Positions 16,049-23,678 of a stretch of DNA of 34,872 nt are shown here, piece by piece. Position 1 is the stretch's first letter, and each line of letters opens with the position of its first letter. The translations under genes were made by a program, and so were the position numbers. Source of the DNA: Pseudomonas putida W15Oct28 (GTDB taxonomy: Bacteria; Pseudomonadota; Gammaproteobacteria; Pseudomonadales; Pseudomonadaceae); assembly GCF_000708715.2 (NCBI RefSeq), contig NZ_JENB01000053.1, positions 1-34,872 on the forward strand, written 5' to 3'. The notes under the pieces were generated by a model. That model did not search any database. It saw only the letters and a list, made by a program, of their open reading frames with translations, and was not told where the DNA came from.

Positions 16049-17144
16049 ATGGAAATCCAACCGATTCTGAACACCATCAAGGACCTCACCGAGCGTTCCC
16101 AGTCCATTCGGGGGTATCTTTGACTACGATCACAAGCATGACCGCCTGATCGAAGTCAATCGCGAGCTGGAAGACCCAAACGTCTGGAACAAGCCCGAAT
16201 ACGCCCAGGAACTGGGCCGCGAGCTCGCTGCCCTGAAGCAGATCGTCGAAACCCTGGATGAAATGTCCGGTGGCCTGAACGACTGCCGCGACTTGCTGGA
16301 GATGGCCGTCGAAGAAAACGACGAAGCCGCCGTCGAGGACGTGACCGCCGAACTGCAGCGCCTGGAAGAAGCCCTGGCGAAGCTTGAGTTCCGCCGCATG
16401 TTCAGCGGCGAGATGGACATGAACAACGCCTACCTGGACATCCAGGCCGGTTCCGGCGGCACCGAAGCCCAGGACTGGGCCAACATTCTGTTGCGCATGT
16501 ACCTGCGCTGGGCCGACAAGCGCGGTTTCGACGCCACCATCATCGAGCTTTCCGAAGGTGAAGTCGCCGGCATCAAAGGCGCTACCGTGCACATCAAGGG
16601 CGAGTACGCCTTTGGCTGGCTGCGCACCGAAATCGGCGTGCACCGTCTGGTGCGCAAGAGCCCGTTCGACTCCGGCGCCCGTCGTCACACCTCGTTCTCG
16701 GCGGTGTTCGTGTCGCCCGAGATCGACGACAAGGTCGAGATCGACATCAACCCGTCCGACCTGCGTATCGACACCTACCGCTCCTCGGGCGCTGGTGGTC
16801 AGCACGTGAACACCACCGACTCCGCGGTACGTATCACCCACGTGCCGACCAACACCGTGGTGGCTTGCCAGAACGAACGCTCCCAGCACGCCAACAAGGA
16901 CACCGCCATGAAAATGCTGCGGGCCAAGTTGTACGAGCTGGAAATGCAGAAGCGCAACGCCGCTTCGCAAGCGCTGGAAGACAGCAAGTCGGACATCGGC
17001 TGGGGCCACCAGATTCGCTCGTACGTGCTCGACGCGTCGCGGATCAAGGACCTGCGCACCAACGTTGAACGCAGCGACTGCAACAAGGTGCTCGACGGTG
17101 ATATCGACGAATACCTGGAAGCCAGCCTGAAACAGGGCCTGTAA
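16049..17144 (+). CDS. prfB: Peptide chain release factor 2 (programmed +1 frameshift)
   Basis: RF2 recognises UGA and UAA in the ribosomal A site and triggers release of the finished protein. Codons 1-24 (16049-16120) end in CTT and are followed in frame by TGA; a +1 shift continues at GAC 16122. The joined product is 364 residues. It has the stop-codon-reading tripeptide SPF (residues 204-206) and the peptidyl-transferase motif GGQ (249-251). Without the shift the second part would have no proper start; an internal ATG at 16263 would lose domain 1. The residue before SGAGGQ is Ser, not the Thr I recall for E. coli K-12. Upstream of lysS, as in E. coli. Confidence 0.95.
16111..16124 (+). promoter_or_regulatory. 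prfB programmed +1 frameshift site
   Basis: The sequence GGGGGTATCTTTGAC holds an internal Shine-Dalgarno-like GGGGG, the slippery CTT, the in-frame TGA and a following C. It nearly matches the E. coli site. Low RF2 slows termination at the TGA and lets the ribosome slip forward by one, so RF2 controls its own synthesis. Confidence 0.95.
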
Positions 17145-17164
17145 GCTTCATTCCTGCTGAAAGA

Positions 17165-17184
17165 CCCTCGCCTGCGGGCGAGGG
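17165..17184. promoter_or_regulatory. Intercistronic hairpin between prfB and lysS
   Basis: CCCTCGCC and GGCGAGGG form a perfect 8-base stem closed by a TGCG tetraloop of the stable UNCG type. No T-run follows, so it should not stop transcription fully. It may mark an RNA processing or protection point between the two genes. Confidence 0.5.
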
Positions 17185-17215
17185 CAATGAATTCCCTGAT
17201 GGAAGATGTGACGAC

Positions 17216-18718
17216 ATGAGCGACCTCAAGACCGAATCGCAAGACCTGCAACAGGAAGAAAATGCCCTGATCGCCCTGCGCAAGGAAAAACTTGCCGCCG
17301 AGCGCGCCAAAGGCAACGCCTTCCCCAACGACTTCCGTCGCGACAGCTACTGCAACGACCTGCAGAAACAGTACGCGGACAAGACCAAGGAAGAGCTGGA
17401 AGCAGCCGCGATTCCGGTCAAGGTTGCCGGCCGTATCATGCTCAACCGTGGCTCGTTCATGGTTATCCAGGACATGACCGGTCGCATCCAGGTCTACGTC
17501 AACCGCAAGACCCTGTCGGAAGAAACCCTGGCCGCAGTCAAGACCTGGGACCTGGGCGACATCATCAGCGCCGAAGGCACCCTGGCCCGTTCCGGCAAGG
17601 GCGACCTGTACGTCGAAATGACCAACGTGCGCCTGCTGACCAAGTCGCTGCGCCCGCTGCCCGACAAGCACCACGGCCTGACCGACACCGAACAGCGCTA
17701 CCGCCAGCGTTACGTCGACCTGATGGTCAACGAAGAAACCCGCCACACCTTCCGTGTGCGTTCGCAGGTGATCTCGCACATTCGCAAGTTCCTCATCGAG
17801 CGTGACTTCCTCGAAGTCGAGACGCCGATGCTGCAAACCATCCCGGGCGGCGCGGCGGCCAAGCCTTTCGAAACCCACCACAACGCCCTGGACATGGCCA
17901 TGTTCCTGCGTATCGCGCCGGAGCTGTACCTCAAGCGCCTGGTGGTGGGTGGCTTTGAAAAGGTGTTCGAGATCAACCGCAACTTCCGTAACGAAGGTGT
18001 CTCGACGCGTCACAACCCCGAATTCACCATGCTCGAGTTCTACCAGGCTTACGCCGACTACAACGACAACATGGACCTCACCGAAGAGCTGTTCCGCGAG
18101 CTGGCGCAGCTGGTACTGGGCAGCACCGACGTGCCTTACGGCGACAAGGTGTTCCACTTCGGCGAGCCGTTCGTGCGCCTGTCGGTGTTCGACTCGATCC
18201 TCAAGTACAACCCGGAGCTTACCGCTGCCGACCTGCAGGACGTTGACCGCGCCCGCGACATCGCCAAGAAGGCCGGTGCCAAGGTGCTGGGCCACGAAGG
18301 CCTGGGCAAGCTGCAGGTGATGATTTTCGAAGAGCTGGTCGAGCACAAGCTGGAGCAGCCGCACTTCATCACCGAGTACCCGTTCGAAGTGTCGCCGCTG
18401 GCCCGTCGCAACGACGACAACCCGGCCGTTACCGACCGCTTCGAGCTGTTCATCGGTGGCCGCGAAATCGCCAACGCCTACTCCGAGCTCAACGATGCCG
18501 AAGACCAGGCCGAGCGCTTCCTGGCCCAGGTGGCCGAGAAGGACGCCGGTGACGACGAAGCCATGCACTACGACGCCGACTTCGTGCGTGCGCTGGAGTA
18601 CGGCATGCCGCCGACCGCCGGTGAAGGCATCGGCATCGACCGCCTGGTGATGCTGCTGACCAACTCTCCGTCGATCCGCGACGTGATCCTGTTCCCGCAC
18701 ATGCGTCCACAGGCCTGA
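17216..18718 (+). CDS. lysS: Lysyl-tRNA synthetase, class II
   Basis: This 500-residue cytoplasmic enzyme attaches lysine to its tRNA with ATP. The N-terminal anticodon-binding OB fold covers about residues 60-170 (VKVAGRIMLNRGSFMVIQDMTGRIQVYV). Class II motif 2 is FEINRNFRNEGVSTRHNPEF and motif 3 is GEGIGIDRLVMLLT near the C-terminus. Length and start agree with bacterial LysRS. It follows prfB by 71 bases, as in E. coli, and ends with a clear terminator. Confidence 0.97.
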   Translation: MSDLKTESQDLQQEENALIALRKEKLAAERAKGNAFPNDFRRDSYCNDLQKQYADKTKEELEAAAIPVKVAGRIMLNRGSFMVIQDMTGRIQVYVNRKTLSEETLAAVKTWDLGDIISAEGTLARSGKGDLYVEMTNVRLLTKSLRPLPDKHHGLTDTEQRYRQRYVDLMVNEETRHTFRVRSQVISHIRKFLIERDFLEVETPMLQTIPGGAAAKPFETHHNALDMAMFLRIAPELYLKRLVVGGFEKVFEINRNFRNEGVSTRHNPEFTMLEFYQAYADYNDNMDLTEELFRELAQLVLGSTDVPYGDKVFHFGEPFVRLSVFDSILKYNPELTAADLQDVDRARDIAKKAGAKVLGHEGLGKLQVMIFEELVEHKLEQPHFITEYPFEVSPLARRNDDNPAVTDRFELFIGGREIANAYSELNDAEDQAERFLAQVAEKDAGDDEAMHYDADFVRALEYGMPPTAGEGIGIDRLVMLLTNSPSIRDVILFPHMRPQA

Positions 18719-18729
18719 GTGAATTGAAC

Positions 18730-18757
18730 AAGCCGCCTTTCGAGGCGGCTTTTTCTT
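18730..18757 (+). terminator. Rho-independent terminator of prfB-lysS
   Basis: AAGCCGCC and GGCGGCTT form a GC-rich stem around TTTCGA, followed by TTTTCTT. It starts 12 bases after the lysS stop. Confidence 0.9.
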
Positions 18758-18783
18758 GCCTGAAGCTTTATGTTGTCTGTACT

Positions 18784-18880
18784 GGCCTCTTCGCGGGCAA
18801 GCCCGCTCCCACAGGTCTTGCACAGGTCCTGAATGTTGTGGTGTCCCTGTGGGAGCGGGCGTGCCCGCGAAGAGGCCGGC
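18784..18880. repeat. REP pair between lysS and the TetR gene
   Basis: GGCCTCTTCGCGGGCAAGCC and the inverted GGGCGTGCCCGCGAAGAGGCC face each other with CCGCTCCCACAGG and CCTGTGGGAGCGG next to them. The loop between them is about 35 bases. It begins 27 bases after the lysS terminator. Confidence 0.85.
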
Positions 18881-18911
18881 ACTGATGAAACACTGCCCAT
18901 GAGGTATCCCC

Positions 18912-19628
18912 GTGACACCTGTCATGCCTGACCAAGGCGCCGCCGGCATCGCTACCGCCGTCGCCGAAAACGTGCAATACCAAGGCCGCAAGACTGCCCG
19001 CCAAGGCAGCGAACAGCGCCGCCAGCTGATCCTCGACGCCGCCATGCGCATCGTCGTGCGCGATGGCGTGCGCGGTGTGCGCCACCGTGCGGTGGCCGCC
19101 GAGGCCGCTGTGCCGCTGTCGGCCACCACCTACTACTTCAAGGACATCGAGGACCTGCTCACCGATACCTTCGCCCAGTATGTCGAGCGCAGTGCCGCCT
19201 ACATGGCCAAGCTGTGGGCCAACACCGAAGTGGTACTGCGCCAGTTGCTGGCCCAGGGTGACGGCAGCCCGGCGGCACGGGCGCGGCTGGCTGACGAAGT
19301 GGCGCGCATGACTGCCGACTATGTTCAGCGGCAACTGCTGAACCGCCGCGACTTCCTGATGGCCGAACAGGCCTTCCGCCAAGAGGCGCTGCTGTGCCCA
19401 CGCCTGGCTGAGCTGGTGCGTGCCCACGAGCAGATCCTGCTGCACGGCACCCGGCAATTGCTGCAGGTGGTGGGGTCGCGACAACCAGAACAGGACGCTC
19501 AGATGTTGACGGCGATTATCGAGCAGATGGAATATCAGGGCCTGCTCAAGGATGCGAACGCGCAAGCCGATGGGCAGATGCTCGCTATGCTTACCCGATA
19601 CCTGCAGCTGGTGCTGGCATCGGCCTGA
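18912..19628 (+). CDS. TetR/AcrR-family transcriptional regulator
   Basis: This 238-residue protein has a TetR-type helix-turn-helix at about residues 35-80: RRQLILDAAMRIVVRDGVRGVRHRAVAAEAAVPLSATTYYFKDIEDLL. The C-terminal part is helical and would bind an unknown ligand. I chose the GTG at 18912 because GAGG lies seven bases upstream; an ATG at 18924 is a possible alternative. About 25 residues stand in front of the DNA-binding domain, which is longer than usual. The next gene, a lipoprotein, follows after 29 bases and may be in the same transcript. Target genes cannot be told from the sequence. Confidence 0.85.
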   Translation: MTPVMPDQGAAGIATAVAENVQYQGRKTARQGSEQRRQLILDAAMRIVVRDGVRGVRHRAVAAEAAVPLSATTYYFKDIEDLLTDTFAQYVERSAAYMAKLWANTEVVLRQLLAQGDGSPAARARLADEVARMTADYVQRQLLNRRDFLMAEQAFRQEALLCPRLAELVRAHEQILLHGTRQLLQVVGSRQPEQDAQMLTAIIEQMEYQGLLKDANAQADGQMLAMLTRYLQLVLASA

Positions 19629-19657
19629 GCCGAGACCGATTTTTCAAGGAGAACCTG

Positions 19658-20206
19658 ATGAAAGCCTGGCGTGTGGTGTTGTTGACTCTGTCATTCCTGC
19701 TGCTGGGCGGTTGTCTGGTGACCTTCCATGAGCCCTTGCCCAGCAACCAGGCGGCGCCCAAGGCCCTGCTCGGCAAGTGGAGCAGCAAGGACGCCTGGGG
19801 CGAGCCGTTGAAGCTGACCATCAGCCGCAGCGGCGGCGGTGCCTACAAGGCGGTGGCCACGGCCAAGGGCAAGGCCCCTGAGGAATACGTGTTCACCGTG
19901 TCGCGCCACGGCAACCGCTGGTACCTGTCGGCCGGCGTGCCCAAGCGCCTGGGGGGCAACTTCCTGATTGGCGGTTTCGACATCGTCGATGGCAAGGAAC
20001 TGGTGGTCTACAACCTGGATGTCGAGCAGGTGCAGCAGGCGGTGGACAAGAAGGAACTGATCGGGCGCAGCACCGAGGTGCCGGAAGACAACGGCGACGG
20101 CGTGCTGATCGACAGCCCGTCGGCGCGGGTGCTGGCCTACCTGGACGACCCGGCCAACTCCGACCTGTTCGTCGAGGTGGCGCGGTTCCAGCGCTCGGGC
20201 AAGTAG
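19658..20206 (+). CDS. Small lipoprotein of unknown function
   Basis: This 182-residue protein begins with a lipoprotein signal peptide ending in the lipobox LLGGC (C19). Residue +2 is Leu, which favours sorting to the outer membrane. The mature part starts with LVTFHEPLPSNQAAPKALLGKW and contains beta-rich segments such as YVFTVSRHGNRWYLSAGVPKRLGGNFLIGGFDIVDGKELVVYNL. I do not recognise a named family. AAGGAG lies upstream of the ATG. It is bounded downstream by a REP pair. Confidence 0.75.
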   Translation: MKAWRVVLLTLSFLLLGGCLVTFHEPLPSNQAAPKALLGKWSSKDAWGEPLKLTISRSGGGAYKAVATAKGKAPEEYVFTVSRHGNRWYLSAGVPKRLGGNFLIGGFDIVDGKELVVYNLDVEQVQQAVDKKELIGRSTEVPEDNGDGVLIDSPSARVLAYLDDPANSDLFVEVARFQRSGK

Positions 20207-20209
20207 TTG

Positions 20210-20320
20210 CCTGTGCCGGCCTCTTCGCGGGCTTGCCCGCTCCCACAGGTATTTCACAGGTATCTGATCCTGTGGTGTCCCTGTGGGAGCGGGCAAGCCC
20301 GCGAAGAGGCCGGCACAGGT
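20210..20320. repeat. REP pair upstream of the DUF1704 gene
   Basis: CCTGTGCCGGCCTCTTCGCGGGC at the left and its inverse at the right (to 20320) form a long stem; CCGCTCCCACAGG and CCTGTGGGAGCGG continue it. The right end stands 25 bases before the GTG start of the next gene, so its 5' mRNA leader may begin within or right after the repeat. Confidence 0.88.
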
Positions 20321-20345
20321 TTCTTGTACTAATAAGGAGTCCCCG

Positions 20346-21623
20346 GTGGACGAATACCAGCAAACCATCCGCGCCCTGTCCGACCGCATTGTCGCGGCAC
20401 AGACCCCGATCCGGGTGCTGGACGCGGTGAAATGGGACGACAACATTCGTCAGGGCTTCCTCAAGGCCAAGGGCAAGGAGCCGCCGGCCGTCGACCGCGC
20501 CTATTACCAGTCGCGCCCGCTGTCGTTCGATTCCGGCGCGGTGAAGGCCGAGTTCCAGGGCATCGAGCGTGACATCATCCGCCAGCTTGGCCAGTTCAAC
20601 CCGGTCGGGCAGATCATGAAGCGCATGTGCCGCGAGTACCGCATGGTGGTGCGCATGCTCGAAGCGCGCGGTACCGAGGACTTCGGCCTGATCTCCCAGG
20701 AGCTGTATGGCGCTGCCTCCGATGCCTTCCATGCCGGTGACCCGACCCTGGCCGACCTCGGTCTGATGCTGTCGGATTACCTGAACAACATCGATGGCCG
20801 TGGCGACCTGAAGGACGAGCCGAAGAACCTCACCGCCAAGGAGGCCGTGGAGATCCTCCAGCGCCGGCTGAACAAGGTGTTCGGCGAGGCCGAGGAAACC
20901 ATCCGCGTGTTCGAGTCCGACGGTATCGTCGCCGATGCAGCGGCCGGTGCCGACTACATCAAGGTGCGCGCCGATGCCATGTTCAACGCCCGCGACGTAC
21001 GCGCGCTGGAGGTGCACGAAGGGCTGGTGCATGTCGGTACCACGCTCAATGGCCTGAACCAGCCAATCTGCACCTTCCTGGCCAAGGGCCCGCCCTCGTC
21101 GACGGTGACCCAGGAAGGCCTGGCCATCCTCATGGAAGTGATTGCCTTCGCCTCCTACCCCAGCCGCCTGCGCAAGCTCACCAACCGCACACGCGCCATC
21201 CACATGGTCGAGGAGGGCGCCGATTTCCTTCAGGTGTTCAATTTCTTCCGCGAGCAAGGCTTCGAGATGGCGCAGAGCTACAGCAACGCCAGCCGGGTGT
21301 TCCGCGGCTCGGTGCCCAATGGCCTGCCATTCACCAAGGACTTGTCCTACCTCAAGGGCTTCATCATGGTTTACAACTACATTCAGTTGGCCGTGAAGAA
21401 GGGCAAGCTCGAACAGATCCCGTTGCTGTTCTGTGGCAAGACCACCCTGGAAGACATGCGCACCTTGCGCCAGCTGGTGGAGGAGGGCCTGGTCGCCCCA
21501 CCCAAGTACCTGCCCGAGCAGTTCCGCGACCTTAACGCGCTGTCGGCCTGGATGTGCTTCTCCAACTTCCTCAACCACCTGAGCCTGGACCGTATTGAAG
21601 CCGACTACGCGAACATTCTCTGA
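20346..21623 (+). CDS. DUF1704 (QEGLA-motif) putative zinc metalloprotease
   Basis: This 425-residue protein belongs to DUF1704, labelled in databases as flavohemoglobin expression-modulating QEGLA motif protein. It has HEGLVH at residues 224-229, an HExxxH zinc-peptidase-like motif, and E257 in TQEGLA, 33 residues after H224, as a likely third metal ligand. Eukaryotic members (MATCAP) are carboxypeptidases that trim the tubulin C-terminus; the bacterial substrate is unknown to me. No signal peptide is visible, so it should be cytoplasmic. I chose the GTG at 20346 because AAGGAG lies six bases upstream; a longer reading frame to 20283 runs into REP sequence. The next gene overlaps its end by 29 bases. 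Confidence 0.88.
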   Translation: MDEYQQTIRALSDRIVAAQTPIRVLDAVKWDDNIRQGFLKAKGKEPPAVDRAYYQSRPLSFDSGAVKAEFQGIERDIIRQLGQFNPVGQIMKRMCREYRMVVRMLEARGTEDFGLISQELYGAASDAFHAGDPTLADLGLMLSDYLNNIDGRGDLKDEPKNLTAKEAVEILQRRLNKVFGEAEETIRVFESDGIVADAAAGADYIKVRADAMFNARDVRALEVHEGLVHVGTTLNGLNQPICTFLAKGPPSSTVTQEGLAILMEVIAFASYPSRLRKLTNRTRAIHMVEEGADFLQVFNFFREQGFEMAQSYSNASRVFRGSVPNGLPFTKDLSYLKGFIMVYNYIQLAVKKGKLEQIPLLFCGKTTLEDMRTLRQLVEEGLVAPPKYLPEQFRDLNALSAWMCFSNFLNHLSLDRIEADYANIL

Positions 21624-22518
21624 GTGCTGCCGCCTGCTGGCCCTGGGCTTGGTCCTGCTGGGCCTTGGCGGCTGCAGCAGCCTGCTGTTCTACCCAGAGC
21701 GTGGTCAGGCCTTTACGCCTGAGCGGGCCAAGCTGGCGTACCGCGATGTCACGCTGAACACGGCTGATGGCATCCGCCTGCACGGCTGGTGGCTGCCGGC
21801 CAAGGCCGGTGTGGAGGTCAAGGGTACGGTACTGCACTTGCACGGCAACGGCGGCAACCTGCCGGGGCATCTGGGTGGCAGCTACTGGCTGCCGGAGCAG
21901 GGCTACCAGGTGCTGATGCTCGATTACCGCGGCTATGGCCTGTCGCAGGGGACGCCAAGCCTGCCAGACGTGTACGAAGATATCGCCGCCGCCATGGCCT
22001 GGCTTGACCAGGCGCCCGAGGTCAAGGGCAAGCCGCTGGTGCTGCTGGGGCAAAGCCTTGGAGGGGCCATGGCCATTCACTACCTGGCGGCCCACCCTGA
22101 GCAGCGGCAGCGCTTCAGTGCCTTGGTGTTCGATGGCGTGCCGGCCAGTTACCGTTCAGTCGGGCGCTTTGCCCTCAGCACGTCGTGGATGACCTGGCCG
22201 TTGCAGGTGCCGCTGTCGTGGCTGGTGCCGGACGGCGACAGTGCAATCCGTTCGATCGAGCAACTCAGCAGCCCGCCCAAGCTGTTCTTCCACAGCATCG
22301 ACGACAACCTGGTGCCGATGGACAACGGCATCCGCCTGTACCAGCACGCGCCACCACCGCGGGTGCTGCAACTGACCCGAGGTGGCCACGTGCAGACCTT
22401 TGCCGACCCTACATGGCGCCAGGTGATGCTGCGTTTCCTCGACGACCCCAGCCATTTCAACGGCCTGCGGCGGCTTGCCGAAGTGCCCAATTTCCCTGAC
22501 GAGAAGAACAAGCAATGA
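21595..22518 (+). CDS. Alpha/beta-hydrolase-fold lipoprotein
   Basis: This protein of about 307 residues has an N-terminal lipoprotein signal (LLALGLVLLGLGGC, lipobox LGGC, then SSLLFYPERG). The hydrolase domain follows: oxyanion-region HGNGGN, nucleophile elbow GQSLGG, acid loop DDNLVPMD and final histidine in GGHVQTFAD. This resembles the BEM46/YfhR-type hydrolases. The start is uncertain. The only in-frame start before the signal peptide is a TTG at 21595, inside the end of the DUF1704 gene and with no good Shine-Dalgarno, so translation probably depends on coupling. The substrate is unknown. Its stop overlaps the next start as ATGA. Confidence 0.82.
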   Translation: MKPTTRTFSECCRLLALGLVLLGLGGCSSLLFYPERGQAFTPERAKLAYRDVTLNTADGIRLHGWWLPAKAGVEVKGTVLHLHGNGGNLPGHLGGSYWLPEQGYQVLMLDYRGYGLSQGTPSLPDVYEDIAAAMAWLDQAPEVKGKPLVLLGQSLGGAMAIHYLAAHPEQRQRFSALVFDGVPASYRSVGRFALSTSWMTWPLQVPLSWLVPDGDSAIRSIEQLSSPPKLFFHSIDDNLVPMDNGIRLYQHAPPPRVLQLTRGGHVQTFADPTWRQVMLRFLDDPSHFNGLRRLAEVPNFPDEKNKQ

Positions 22519-22841
22519 GTGAAGAACGCAACGCCATCCCGCTGATCCTGACCGGCGTCGGCAGCATCATCGTGACGGTGGGGGCCTTGTGGTACTACGG
22601 TTACCTGCATTTCGCCAAACCTGAGGATGCCCTGTTGCTGCAGGATTTCACCATGCTCAAGACCATCCCGGGCGAGGACTACAAGGTTTCGCTGGCCCCG
22701 GCGCCGCAAGTGGCCCAGTGCGTCGATGGCGTGCTGGTGCTGTTCGACACCGAGCAGAAAGGCCTGACCGGCGTGCTGGTGGACAACCGCAAGCGTGCGG
22801 TGCGCTGCATGGGCGAGGAAACCCCGCAGCAGGTGAAGTGA
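22515..22841 (+). CDS. Small single-span membrane protein
   Basis: This 108-residue protein has one membrane segment (about residues 9-30, IPLILTGVGSIIVTVGALWYYGY) and a soluble C-terminal part of about 75 residues with two cysteines (QCVDG and RCMGEE). I recognise no named family. It overlaps the hydrolase gene by four bases, so it probably belongs to the same transcript as the DUF1704 and hydrolase genes. Confidence 0.75.
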   Translation: MSEERNAIPLILTGVGSIIVTVGALWYYGYLHFAKPEDALLLQDFTMLKTIPGEDYKVSLAPAPQVAQCVDGVLVLFDTEQKGLTGVLVDNRKRAVRCMGEETPQQVK

Positions 22842-22863
22842 GCCAATCTTTTCAGCGCCTGTT

Positions 22864-22963
22864 CCGGCCCTTTCGCGGCTAAAGCCGCTCCCACAGGTAC
22901 TGCGTAAAGCCGATTTGACGCGGTCCCTGTGGGAGCGGCTTTATCCGCGAAGAGGCCCGAGCA
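22864..22963. repeat. REP pair after the hydrolase operon
   Basis: TCGCGGCTAAAGCCGCTCCCACAGG and the inverted CCTGTGGGAGCGGCTTTATCCGCGA face each other. The core here is GCGGCTAAAGCCGC rather than GCGGGCAAGCCCGC, a variant of the other pairs. It lies between convergent genes. Confidence 0.82.
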
Positions 22964-22983
22964 GGTCATAAAAGACTGTCAGG

Positions 22984-23301
22984 TCATTTCAGGCGTGAAC
23001 GGGCAGAATCGTAAATATCGCTTCGCTCTCGCTTGCCTACCGCGATGACGATCACCACCACGCGCTGATCGAAAACCCGATAAACCAACCGATAACCAGC
23101 CGACCGCAGCTTGATCTTGTAGCAGTCCGGCATGCCGGAAAGTTTGTCTTTCTCCACCCTGGGCTGAGCCAATCGCTCCTTCAGCTTCCTCGCGAACTGA
23201 ACCTGCAATGCGCCATCGAGCTTTTGAAATTCCTTCCTTGCCCGCACATCGAATTCAAGGTCGTAGCTTTTGGTTTCCTTCGGCTTCGGCGATGAGCTCA
23301 T
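22984..23301 (-). CDS. RelE/ParE-superfamily toxin
   Basis: This 105-residue protein has the RelE-type fold pattern: YDLEFDVRARKEFQKLDGALQVQFARKLKERL, then KLSGMPDCYKIKLRSAGYRLVYRVFDQRVVVIVIAVGKRER. RelE toxins cut mRNA in the ribosome; ParE relatives act on gyrase, but the RELRSAGYRLVY-like core and final VIAVGKRE point to RelE. Its ATG lies 47 bases inside the antitoxin gene, a larger overlap than usual, and gives a lysine/serine-rich 12-residue extension before the fold. It follows the antitoxin in the same transcript. Confidence 0.85.
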   Translation of the reverse strand: MSSSPKPKETKSYDLEFDVRARKEFQKLDGALQVQFARKLKERLAQPRVEKDKLSGMPDCYKIKLRSAGYRLVYRVFDQRVVVIVIAVGKRERSDIYDSARSRLK

Positions 23302-23539
23302 CGATATCCACTCTCACGGTAGGCCCACCGCGCCGCTGACGGACAAGCTCAGCCAGTTGCATGTCGTCGATCAATTCCATCATCGCTTCATAGCGTTCTG
23401 GCGGAACCGCATAGAACGCCGGTTCGTTGCGATTGAGGATGACCACGGTTTCACCGGCAGCTTCGCGGATAGTGCCCATAGGGTCTTTCTTGAGGTCTGT
23501 GATGGATGCTGCCAGATCGGCAAGAACCGGATAGGTCAT
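23255..23539 (-). CDS. Phd/YefM or RelB-type antitoxin
   Basis: This 94-residue protein should bind the toxin of the next gene and repress the operon. The N-terminal half has the Phd/YefM pattern: YPVLADLAASITDLKKDPMGTIREAAGETVVILNRNEPAFYAVPPERYEAMMELI. The C-terminal half is acidic and helical (VDIDELIAEAEGNQ) and would wrap the toxin. No Shine-Dalgarno is clear; a GTTG-TAT-CAAC inverted repeat (23541-23551) lies right before the start. The end overlaps the toxin start by 47 bases. Confidence 0.83.
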   Translation of the reverse strand: MTYPVLADLAASITDLKKDPMGTIREAAGETVVILNRNEPAFYAVPPERYEAMMELIDDMQLAELVRQRRGGPTVRVDIDELIAEAEGNQKLRP

Positions 23540-23540
23540 A

Positions 23541-23551
23541 GTTGTATCAAC
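23541..23551. promoter_or_regulatory. Short inverted repeat before the antitoxin start
   Basis: GTTG and CAAC flank TAT, one base upstream of the antitoxin ATG. It is a possible autoregulatory operator, but it is short enough to occur by chance. Confidence 0.3.
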
Positions 23552-23632
23552 CGATGAGTGTGATTGGCGGTGATTGAAGTGTAGTGCCTCAAAGAGTGCT
23601 TTTAAAGGTGCTTTTTTCGGTCGCGAGGCATG

Positions 23633-23658
23633 AAAAACCCCGCCATGAAGGCGGGGTT
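23633..23658 (-). terminator. Rho-independent terminator of the DUF4398-OmpA operon
   Basis: On the minus strand AACCCCGCC, a 5-base loop and GGCGGGGTT are followed by TTT. It starts 21 bases after the stop of the OmpA-family gene. Confidence 0.88.
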
Positions 23659-23678
23659 CCGGGTTCAGCCAGCCAGCC

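Noticed and set aside
16263..17144. prfB starting at the internal ATG 16263
   Set aside because: It would remove domain 1 of RF2, and the upstream 24 codons with the frameshift site are conserved.
16799..19129. 776-codon minus-strand frame across prfB and lysS
   Set aside because: It runs antisense through two certain genes, the terminator and a REP pair, and has no domain pattern.
19893..21578. 561-codon minus-strand frame opposite the lipoprotein and DUF1704 genes
   Set aside because: Antisense shadow that also crosses a REP pair; histidine- and glycine-rich composition typical of shadow frames.
22984..23539. Toxin-antitoxin pair as a phage-defence island
   Set aside because: It is a lone two-gene module with no other defence genes, integrase or change of base composition around it.
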